From Armatimonadota bacterium (lineage in GTDB: Bacteria; Armatimonadota; Armatimonadia; Armatimonadales; Armatimonadaceae): DNA of 50,462 nt. Positions 1-5,958 of the stretch are shown in pieces (positions within the stretch are counted from its first letter, which is position 1; every line of letters begins with the position of its first letter). The position numbers were made by a program, and so were the translations under genes. The stretch covers positions 1-50,462 of the forward strand of contig JAPLCP010000056.1 in the NCBI GenBank assembly GCA_026392155.1. Reading direction: 5' to 3'. The notes beneath the pieces were generated by a model. That model saw only the letters and a list, made by a program, of their open reading frames with translations, was not told the origin of the DNA and made no database searches.

Positions 1-511
1 CGATCTGGCTGCAGATCAGGCGGCTATCGCCGCTGCTGCGGACTCGATTGACCGAATCGCTGCCAGCACTCGCTTCAACGGCAAGCTGCTGCTCGATGGT
101 TCCTACACCGCTCAGACCCTGCAGATCGGTGAGGAGTCCTCAGACACCATCACGGTTGACATTGCAGATCTGACTGCGGTCGGTCTTGGTGTTGACTCGG
201 GCACTCTGGACGTGACGGTTGCCGGTGGTGGTACAGATGCAATTGATGCCATTGACCTTGCCATCACGGCTGTCTCGACGGAGCGTGCTAAGCTGGGTGC
301 CACCCAGAAGTACACGCTTGAGACGACGGTTAACTCGCTGTCTGTTTCCGAGGAGAACATCCGATCTTCCGAGTCTGCGATTCGTGATGCGGATATGTCC
401 AAGGAGATGGTTGAGTTCACCCGCAACAACATCATGATGCAGGCAGGAACGTCTATGCTGGCTCAGGCCAACCAGTCGTCCCAGTCTGTACTCTCGATCC
501 TGCGTGGTTAG
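1..511 (+). CDS. Flagellin, C-terminal part (5' end outside window)
   Basis: The reading frame is open from base 2 to a TAG at 509-511 and encodes the C-terminal two-thirds of a flagellin. It ends in the conserved D1/D0 helices (SEENIRSSESAIRDADMS, then NNIMMQAGTSMLAQAN). It is a close paralogue of the complete flagellin immediately downstream. Two blocks are identical at DNA level (1-85 with 1023-1107, and 344-483 with 1366-1505), with divergence concentrated between them. The product is the extracellular filament subunit, exported by the flagellar type III system. The central region is short, so no large D2/D3 outer domain is present. A hairpin terminator follows directly. The start and promoter lie outside the window. 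Confidence 0.95.
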   Translation, partial: DLAADQAAIAAAADSIDRIAASTRFNGKLLLDGSYTAQTLQIGEESSDTITVDIADLTAVGLGVDSGTLDVTVAGGGTDAIDAIDLAITAVSTERAKLGATQKYTLETTVNSLSVSEENIRSSESAIRDADMSKEMVEFTRNNIMMQAGTSMLAQANQSSQSVLSILRG

Positions 512-538
512 TAGATCACGACGTTTTGTCTGTGGACA

Positions 539-566
539 GCCCGGCCAGAAATGGCCGGGCTTTTTT
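539..566 (+). terminator. Rho-independent terminator after first flagellin
   Basis: A perfect 8-bp GC-rich stem (GCCCGGCC at 539-546 and GGCCGGGC at 553-560) with a 6-nt loop is followed by six T residues at 561-566. It lies 28 nt downstream of the flagellin stop and separates the two flagellin transcription units. Confidence 0.93.
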
Positions 567-578
567 ATTTAAAAAAGC

Positions 579-607
579 CTTTAGTTATTCCTCCCATGGG
601 TCGAATT
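579..607 (+). promoter_or_regulatory. Predicted sigma-28 (FliA) promoter of second flagellin
   Basis: CTTTAGTT starts at 579 and GTCGAATT starts at 600, exactly 21 nt apart. The same two boxes at the same spacing occur upstream of flgE, flgI and flgF. Read as a sigma-28 promoter this is TTAG-N15-GTCGAATT, a relative of the TAAA-N15-GCCGATAA consensus. The start point would fall near 614, giving a leader of about 85 nt that contains the hairpins and CsrA site below. The motif is seen directly; assignment to FliA is inference. Confidence 0.65.
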
Positions 608-618
608 AGTATATGAGG

Positions 619-646
619 GTGCTTAGAATCAAGAAAAACTAAGCAC
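619..646 (+). promoter_or_regulatory. Inverted repeat at the 5' end of the flagellin leader
   Basis: GTGCTTAG (619-626) and CTAAGCAC (639-646) form a perfect 8-bp inverted repeat around a 12-nt A-rich loop. It begins just after the predicted transcription start, so it would cap the mRNA with a 5' hairpin that may stabilise an abundant transcript. A DNA operator role is an alternative. Confidence 0.5.
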
Positions 647-648
647 TA

Positions 649-691
649 TGACAGGATGTCAGCCAGCTTAAGCTGGTTCTTTCACGGAGGA
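649..691 (+). promoter_or_regulatory. CsrA-binding leader hairpin and SD-overlapping second site
   Basis: TGACA-GGA-TGTCA at 649-661 is a 5-bp perfect stem presenting GGA in the loop. It contains ACAGGATGT, matching the core of the known CsrA consensus RUACARGGAUGU. About 30 nt downstream, GGAGGA at 686-691 is both the Shine-Dalgarno sequence and a possible second CsrA contact. Between them CCAGCTTAAGCTGG (663-676) forms another hairpin. This two-site layout mirrors the Bacillus hag leader, where CsrA blocks translation and FliW relieves it. csrA and fliW are both in this window. Binding itself is inferred. Confidence 0.75.
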
Positions 692-699
692 TAAATACT

Positions 700-1533
700 A
701 TGGGTATGGTTGTAAACTTTAACGCGGCTGCTCTCAATGCACAGCGTAACTTGGGCATGACGAGCAAGGGACTGAATCAGTCCATTCAGCGTTTATCGAG
801 CGGACTTCAAGTCAATAGTGCCGCCGACTCGCCCGCTGGTCTGGTGATCTCGCAGCAGATGCGCTCCAAGGCCGATGGCATGAGCCAGGCTATCAAGAAC
901 AGCAACGACGGCGTCAATCTGATCAAAACTGCGGAAGGCGCTCTGAACGAGGTGCATAGCCTCCTTCGCCAGATGCGCACTCTCTCGGTTCACGCAGCCA
1001 ACGAAGGTATTAATAGCGCCAACGATCTGGCTGCAGATCAGGCGGCTATCGCCGCTGCTGCGGACTCGATTGACCGAATCGCTGCCAGCACTCGCTTCAA
1101 CGGCAAGGTGCTGCTTGATGGTTCCTACACCGCTCAGATCCTTCAGATCGGTGAGGAGTCCACGGACACCCTCACGGTTAACATTGCGGATCTGACTGCG
1201 GTCGGTCTTGGTGTTGACTCGGGCACTCTGGACGTGACGGTTGCAGGTGGTGGTGCAACGGCAATTGACCTCATTGATACCGCGATTCAGACTATCTCAA
1301 CCGCGCGTGCTGAGCTGGGTGCCACCCAGAGGTACACGCTTGAGGCGACCCTGAACTCGCTGTCCGTTTCCGAGGAGAACATCCGATCTTCCGAGTCTGC
1401 GATTCGTGATGCGGATATGTCCAAGGAGATGGTTGAGTTCACCCGCAACAACATCATGATGCAGGCAGGAACGTCTATGCTGGCTCAGGCCAACCAGTCG
1501 TCCCAATCCGTACTCTCCCTCTTGAAGGGCTAG
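700..1533 (+). CDS. Flagellin (complete)
   Basis: This 277-residue flagellin has both terminal coiled-coil regions: N-terminal D0/D1 (NFNAAALNAQRNLGM, RLSSGLQVNSAADSPAGL) and C-terminal D1/D0 (SSESAIRDADMSKEM, MMQAGTSMLAQANQ). The middle is only about 60 residues of variable sequence, so the filament would be a minimal smooth type. The ATG at 700 follows GGAGGA at 686-691. It is the second of two tandem flagellins and is likely controlled by sigma-28 transcription and CsrA/FliW translation control. No flagellin-specific chaperone (fliS) or cap (fliD) gene is nearby. Confidence 0.97.
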   Translation: MGMVVNFNAAALNAQRNLGMTSKGLNQSIQRLSSGLQVNSAADSPAGLVISQQMRSKADGMSQAIKNSNDGVNLIKTAEGALNEVHSLLRQMRTLSVHAANEGINSANDLAADQAAIAAAADSIDRIAASTRFNGKVLLDGSYTAQILQIGEESTDTLTVNIADLTAVGLGVDSGTLDVTVAGGGATAIDLIDTAIQTISTARAELGATQRYTLEATLNSLSVSEENIRSSESAIRDADMSKEMVEFTRNNIMMQAGTSMLAQANQSSQSVLSLLKG

Positions 1534-1572
1534 TCTCGGTATCCTGACCTGATCTCAGCCTCTCCTTAAGAA

Positions 1573-1627
1573 GGCACGGTTGGTGGATCGTCGAGAGATC
1601 TACGAAAAGCCACCGTGCCGATTTTTT
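1573..1627 (+). terminator. Terminator after second flagellin
   Basis: GGCACGGT at 1573-1580 pairs with ACCGTGCC at 1612-1619 around a long loop and is followed by G-A-TTTTTT up to 1627. The T run overlaps the end of the convergent minus-strand gene. Confidence 0.85.
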
Positions 1628-1985
1628 AATCTTCTAAGGCGACGAGGGTCTCAATCGCACCCACGGAAAGATGAAGCTCACGAGCGATCTGAGTGATATT
1701 TTTACCCGCACGGCGAAGCCGCAAGATCTCCCCAAACTGCTCTTTTTGTTCTTCGCTTGCGCGGGGGGGGATAGGGGACAAGGGAAGGGAAGGACTGGGA
1801 AAGATCGGCTGGGAGTAGATCTGAGCCCGTGTGTTTTCCAGAGCAAGCTCCACGGTGCGTAGCTCTTCTTCGGAGCGTGCGCGCTGAAGCAGAGACTCAC
1901 TCTCCATTCGCTGTGTGTGGACATACAGCGAGACACACGTGACAACAAGCCCCGCAATGACGAGCAAAAGCCAAGAATCTAGCAT
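1626..1985 (-). CDS. SwrB-like single-pass membrane protein with C-terminal HTH
   Basis: This 119-residue protein has one N-terminal transmembrane helix (about residues 4-22), a short coiled coil rich in E and R (about 28-56), a proline-rich linker and a C-terminal helix-turn-helix-like segment (FGEILRLRRAGKNITQIAREL, then HLSVGAIETLVAL). That architecture and its place directly downstream of the sigma-28 gene match Bacillus SwrB and related small flagellar-operon proteins, which promote activation of the FliF/FliG/export platform. AAGGA lies 6-8 nt before the ATG at 1985. It is the last gene of the minus-strand cluster. Orthology is inferred from architecture and synteny, not from sequence identity. 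Confidence 0.6.
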   Translation of the reverse strand: MLDSWLLLVIAGLVVTCVSLYVHTQRMESESLLQRARSEEELRTVELALENTRAQIYSQPIFPSPSLPLSPIPPRASEEQKEQFGEILRLRRAGKNITQIARELHLSVGAIETLVALED

Positions 1986-2002
1986 AGAGCTTCCTTATGC
2001 CG

Positions 2003-2842
2003 TTATTTCGTCAGAGTGAGGAGCAGGTCTTGGTGACGTAGGAGCTTGTGACTCATCCGCAGCATCGCACGTGCGTGGATCTGCGAGACGCGCTGCTCCG
2101 TGACCCCTAAAATCTGACCGATCTCTTTGAAGGTCATCTCCTGAAAGTAATACAGAGAGACGATCTGTTTCTCACGGTCGGGGAGCGCGGCGATGGCCCC
2201 GGTAAGACGGTCCTTGGCCTCCATCCGCTCGGTATCCCGGTAAGGATCGTCGTCTTCACTTCCCAGCGCGATCTCGGCCAGCGGCGAGCTGTCCATTCCT
2301 GCCACGAGATCATCCAAAGAGACTAGGGACGTCCGCGCCACATCAGAGAGCATTCCATCGAGCTCTTCCTCGGAGACCCCCATAAAATCGGCGACTTCGG
2401 CGTTGGTAGGAGGGCGACCTAGCTGAGCCTCCATCCGGCCAAAGACCTGGCGCAGCTGCGACTCACTGGTACGGAGCGAGCGTGGCACCCAGTCGAGGCG
2501 ACGGAGTGCATCCAGAACTGCTCCTCGGATTCGTGGGGACGCAAAGGCCTCAAATGAGGTCTGGAGTGTCGGATCGTAGCGATCGATGGCATCAATGAGC
2601 CCAAGCACGGCGTAGCTGAGCAAGTCATCTTTGTTCACACAGCCCCAGGCGGTGATCTGCAGGCGGTCCACGGTGCGTCGCGCCAGAGGAGCATAGGTGC
2701 GGATAATCTCCTCCCGAAGCTTGGGAGCGCGTGCTTTAATGTACTCAGCCCAGAGCTTTTTTTTCTTGCGCTCTTCCAGGCTTTTTGCTTCTTCTGTAAC
2801 AGAGGGCTGCTTGAGGGCAGGCCGTTTCAAGATCATGATCAT
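2003..2842 (-). CDS. fliA: RNA polymerase sigma factor FliA/SigD/WhiG (sigma-28)
   Basis: This 279-residue sigma-70 family protein lacks region 1.1, the hallmark of sigma-28. Region 2 (LARRTVDRLQITAWG, DLLSYAVLGLIDAIDRYDP, FEAFASPRIRGAVLDALRRL) is followed by region 3 (SQLRQVFGRMEAQLGRPP) and region 4 (LPDREKQIVSLYYFQEMTFKEIG, then LGVTEQRVSQIHARAM). It directs RNA polymerase to late flagellar promoters and is held by FlgM, which is encoded at 31542. Its place near the end of the fli/flh operon, before a SwrB-like gene, matches Bacillus sigD. ATG codons at 2842 and 2836 are both possible; no strong SD is visible. Confidence 0.95.
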   Translation of the reverse strand: MIMILKRPALKQPSVTEEAKSLEERKKKKLWAEYIKARAPKLREEIIRTYAPLARRTVDRLQITAWGCVNKDDLLSYAVLGLIDAIDRYDPTLQTSFEAFASPRIRGAVLDALRRLDWVPRSLRTSESQLRQVFGRMEAQLGRPPTNAEVADFMGVSEEELDGMLSDVARTSLVSLDDLVAGMDSSPLAEIALGSEDDDPYRDTERMEAKDRLTGAIAALPDREKQIVSLYYFQEMTFKEIGQILGVTEQRVSQIHARAMLRMSHKLLRHQDLLLTLTK

Positions 2843-2877
2843 AGTGTGTATTGAATCTCTAGGTGATCGTCCTTGGG

Positions 2878-3207
2878 CTAGTTTGTGAGTGTGGTGTCGT
2901 TTGACTCTGTGGGGACGAGAATGCGCTCCATCAGGCCAATTCCCAGGTTGCCCATGATCCAGGTTCCTAGCCAGGCAAGGGCACCACGGACGGTGGCCTC
3001 TAAGAGATCAGCAATGGGTGCCGCTCGCCAGCCAACCAGCAGAGCAACCAGCCATGCGAGAAAAAGCAGGCCCCGGCGCACTCCCAGTAGGGCGGGGCTC
3101 CAGGTGTCTTTGGGGGAGGGAGGTGCCTCTACTGGCTTTTCTGTTTCGGCACGCTGCTCTTTGGGCCCGTCAACAAGCGGCTTGGCCTCCTGAGCGTTTT
3201 CGTTCAT
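2878..3207 (-). CDS. Small membrane protein of the flagellar operon, function unknown
   Basis: This 109-residue protein has an N-terminal hydrophilic segment rich in Glu, Pro and Lys (about residues 1-33), then two hydrophobic stretches (about 40-60 and 70-95) consistent with two membrane helices. I placed the start at the ATG at 3207 because it overlaps the TGA of the pilZ-domain gene in an ATGA arrangement typical of translational coupling; an upstream extension would lie inside that gene. It sits between a PilZ protein and fliA, so a role in flagellar brake or sigma-28 control is conceivable. I do not recognise the family. Confidence 0.75.
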   Translation of the reverse strand: MNENAQEAKPLVDGPKEQRAETEKPVEAPPSPKDTWSPALLGVRRGLLFLAWLVALLVGWRAAPIADLLEATVRGALAWLGTWIMGNLGIGLMERILVPTESNDTTLTN

Positions 3208-3878
3208 GCGTTGGTCTCCTCCTCCGTCACAAGAGCATTGAGGCGCTCTCGGCACTGGCTCCAGCGCTCCGTCTCAAGTAGTGTGGCGCTCGCGGCGAGG
3301 GCGGCTCCCACTTTTTGCGAGCGACCCCGTGGATGCAGCCAGTTCTCGAGGCGCGTGATGCACACTGGGATATGGCGGCACCACTCATCGTCGGCGAGGC
3401 GTAGCGTGAGCTGTCCCGGCTGTCCGATCTTGAGGGACTCCGTGGCGGGCAGTAAGAGCGAGACTCCCCCCGCGCTGATGTCCAGAGTTCGTCCACAGAC
3501 ACGCTCACCGCTGGGAAGCTGGAAAAGTGCCTCCAGAGAGCGCGGCTCGCGCTGCTCCTGGCGGCGCTGTTTCTGCGTCCAGGACTTGAGCCCGACGACG
3601 ACAAGCATGGCGGGAGTTGTCCAGACCCACTCACGGATGGTCGCCTCAAACTCCCAGCAAGAGCCTGCCCGGTACATCGTCAGCTGGAGAGGAGTTCCCG
3701 GAGTGCAGAGCGCCGAATGTCGGACACTATCTCCCCCGACCGTCAGGTAGAGAGCTTGGCCCTGCATCTGGGCGGCACGACAGGCGAGTGTACTTCCCTC
3801 CAGTGTCACCTCTACCCGTGTCCCCGGTCCGAGAACGGGCAGCTCAAGCGATAGGCTCTCTGAGAAAGGGCGTGGCAT
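3204..3878 (-). CDS. PilZ-domain c-di-GMP receptor, YcgR/DgrA-like flagellar brake
   Basis: This 224-residue protein has two beta-barrel halves. The N-terminal part (about residues 10-95) looks like a PilZN/YcgR_2 domain. The C-terminal part carries the PilZ c-di-GMP signature: an RxxxR-type element (RQEQR) followed by LDISAGGVSL, corresponding to D/NxSxxG. By analogy with YcgR and Bacillus DgrA it would bind c-di-GMP and slow the motor by contacting MotA or FliG. Its stop overlaps the start of the next gene (ATGA), and its ATG abuts the flhG stop (TAGATG), so it is translated as part of the operon. The c-di-GMP enzymes at 41929 and 45431 could supply its ligand. Confidence 0.85.
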   Translation of the reverse strand: MPRPFSESLSLELPVLGPGTRVEVTLEGSTLACRAAQMQGQALYLTVGGDSVRHSALCTPGTPLQLTMYRAGSCWEFEATIREWVWTTPAMLVVVGLKSWTQKQRRQEQREPRSLEALFQLPSGERVCGRTLDISAGGVSLLLPATESLKIGQPGQLTLRLADDEWCRHIPVCITRLENWLHPRGRSQKVGAALAASATLLETERWSQCRERLNALVTEEETNA

Positions 3879-4811
3879 CTACAGAGACTCCTTCAGAGCG
3901 TTTTGAAGAGCTTCTTGGCGCTGGTAGGCCGCGACCACCGTGGAGACCGTCTCCCCGATACTGCGCAGAGCCACACTGGTGCGGCCCCAGGGTGCGCTCT
4001 TGAGCAGGGGGCGCTGGTTGCACACGGACTGAGAGACCGTCGAGTCCTGAGGAACATAGCCCCAGTAGGGAATCTCTTGCCCGAGAAAGCGTATCGCGAC
4101 AGCATTGAGACGCTCGGCGGCCTCTTGTGCCCGCTCCGCCGAGGGAGCTTGGTTGATCACGAGCCCAACACTTCCCTTCAGTGGCTCTTGATAGAGAACC
4201 TTGAAGAGAGCATAGGTATCGGTGATCGCGGTGGGCTCCGGGGTTGAGACGATAACGGTTGCGGTGGCACGGCGTATCACATCAACGGTTGCAGGGCCCA
4301 GTCCAGGGTGCGTATCGGCAACAATAAGATTGCAGGAAGGCTCCGTGGCGACAATTCCCCGCATGACATAGTCGAGCTGCTCGGTGAGAGAGTACTCATG
4401 AAACGACTCGCCACAGGCATTGGGCAAGAGCAGCAGCCCCTCGTAGTCAAGAAGCGCCTCCGCGACAGAGCACTCGCCAAAGAGCACATGACCCAGGTGC
4501 TTCTGGGGCGCAATTCCCAGTGCAATATCGAGATTTCCTAGGCCCCAGTCTAGGTCCATCACCGCGCACTTCTTGCCCTGGCTGTGCCAGTCGAGCGCTA
4601 GGTTCACGGAGAAAAATGTCTTACCCACGCCGCCTTTACCGCTGGCAATCACCACAAGGGGTGGCAGAGGAGTCTCTTGTTTAGGAGGCTTGACTGGAGG
4701 AGGCATAAGAATATCATCTGCGCTCTGGAAGAGCCGGAAGATACTCTCTTCTTTGCTGGAAGGGCCACGCCGCAGTCCGGCGGCTTGATCTTCTAAACCA
4801 AACAGTGCCAT
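3879..4811 (-). CDS. flhG: FlhG (FleN/YlxH) MinD-like ATPase
   Basis: This 310-residue ParA/MinD-family ATPase has a deviant Walker A motif SGKGGVGKT near residues 57-65, a Walker-type MDLDWGLGNLDIALG segment and a C-terminal amphipathic region. The N-terminal tail contains the LEDQAAGLR element, matching the DQA(S)xLR motif by which FlhG stimulates FlhF GTPase activity. FlhG sets flagellar number and placement together with FlhF and the C-ring. I chose the ATG at 4811, 4 nt after the flhF stop, because GAGGAG is ideally placed upstream; a GTG at 4826 would lack this SD. The pilZ gene follows without a gap. Confidence 0.95.
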   Translation of the reverse strand: MALFGLEDQAAGLRRGPSSKEESIFRLFQSADDILMPPPVKPPKQETPLPPLVVIASGKGGVGKTFFSVNLALDWHSQGKKCAVMDLDWGLGNLDIALGIAPQKHLGHVLFGECSVAEALLDYEGLLLLPNACGESFHEYSLTEQLDYVMRGIVATEPSCNLIVADTHPGLGPATVDVIRRATATVIVSTPEPTAITDTYALFKVLYQEPLKGSVGLVINQAPSAERAQEAAERLNAVAIRFLGQEIPYWGYVPQDSTVSQSVCNQRPLLKSAPWGRTSVALRSIGETVSTVVAAYQRQEALQNALKESL

Positions 4812-4815
4812 CTTG

Positions 4816-5958
4816 CTACTCCTCACTCAGTAAAATACGCTCAGCCAGATCATCTGGGCTTGCAAGGGCTAGATCCTCGGGGACACGCTGACCGGTGGTG
4901 ACATAGGAGAGGGGAATACCGGACTCCATGACGATTCTTAACGTAACCCGCAGTGAGGCGGTCTCATCAAGCTTAGTTAAGAGAATATGAGTGGGGCGTA
5001 GCAACGAAAAACCTTCCAGTGAGCGGCGCAGGGTAGCCGGGCTCGCACCACTATCCAGACAGAGATGCACCTCATCGGCGCCCAGTGTCTCTAGTAGCTC
5101 TATCTGCTCGGAGATCTGCTTGGTGTTGAAGGCGGAGCGGCCAATAGAGTCTACAAAGATCAAATCGTAGCTGGCGTAGCGCTCTAAGGCTCCTTTGATG
5201 TCTTCCGTGGCGTAGACACGGGTAAGAGGCACCTCTAGCAAGCGGGCATAGGCCTCCAGCTGCTCCAGAGCACCGATCCGGTAGGTATCAATCGTGATAA
5301 AGGCGATACGCTTATGCTCGTGCCGTGAGGCCGCGGCGGCGAGCTTGGCCAGAGTCGTGGTTTTTCCCACACCCGTGGGGCCGATCAGACCAATCACGGT
5401 GGGACGGCCTTTCTTGAGCTGGATTGAGCTGGTGCGAAGCTCACGGTGTAGCTCGGCCAGAAAGGTCTCTGGATCGTCACTACCCATCGTCTCAAGGTCA
5501 AACTTAGGCATGGGGCTCAGAGGCGAGCGAGAGAGCTGGCAGCGTAGCTGGGCAAGCTCCTGGCGTAGCTGGGAGAACTCCTCTTGCCAGCCTTCCATTG
5601 CCTTTGTGGTATCTGAGGCCAACGCGGCTCGCTTCAGCGGAGGCTGGCCCGCAGGTCGGACGTGGGGGGCAGAGGCTGCCGTTACGGGCGGCTCAAAGTG
5701 CTTTGTGCGCTCTGTTAAAGCGGAGACCGCAGAGCCACTGCTGCGCTCCTCGCTGCTCAGAGGCGCACTTTGAGGCGCAGAGCCACTGCCGCCCTGAGCA
5801 CCATCTACCGCCGCCAGAACCTCGACGCGGGGGCGGCGCAGGACACCCGGAGTACGGATATTTCGTGTCTGTAAAATGACAGCATCTTCCCCGAGAGCTT
5901 GCTGAACTTTCGCAAGCGCCTCACGAGTGCTGTCTCCCTCAAACCGTTGGATTTTCAT
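4816..5958 (-). CDS. flhF: FlhF, SRP-type GTPase
   Basis: This 380-residue protein begins MKIQRFEGDSTREAL, the usual FlhF start, followed by a basic N-terminal region and a Pro/Ala/Ser-rich linker. The NG GTPase domain has G1 GPTGVGKTTT (about residues 193-202), a DTYRIGALEQL segment, a FVDSIGRS G3-like element (D-x-x-G) and TKLD (G4). FlhF targets early flagellar components such as FliF to the assembly site, and FlhG stimulates its GTPase. The start overlaps the 3' end of flhA by 20 nt, indicating coupled translation. Confidence 0.96.
   Translation of the reverse strand: MKIQRFEGDSTREALAKVQQALGEDAVILQTRNIRTPGVLRRPRVEVLAAVDGAQGGSGSAPQSAPLSSEERSSGSAVSALTERTKHFEPPVTAASAPHVRPAGQPPLKRAALASDTTKAMEGWQEEFSQLRQELAQLRCQLSRSPLSPMPKFDLETMGSDDPETFLAELHRELRTSSIQLKKGRPTVIGLIGPTGVGKTTTLAKLAAAASRHEHKRIAFITIDTYRIGALEQLEAYARLLEVPLTRVYATEDIKGALERYASYDLIFVDSIGRSAFNTKQISEQIELLETLGADEVHLCLDSGASPATLRRSLEGFSLLRPTHILLTKLDETASLRVTLRIVMESGIPLSYVTTGQRVPEDLALASPDDLAERILLSEE

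Noticed and set aside
4812-4826. Upstream GTG start for FlhG at 4826
   Set aside because: It overlaps flhF and lacks an SD, while ATG 4811 has GAGGAG at good spacing and abuts the flhF stop.
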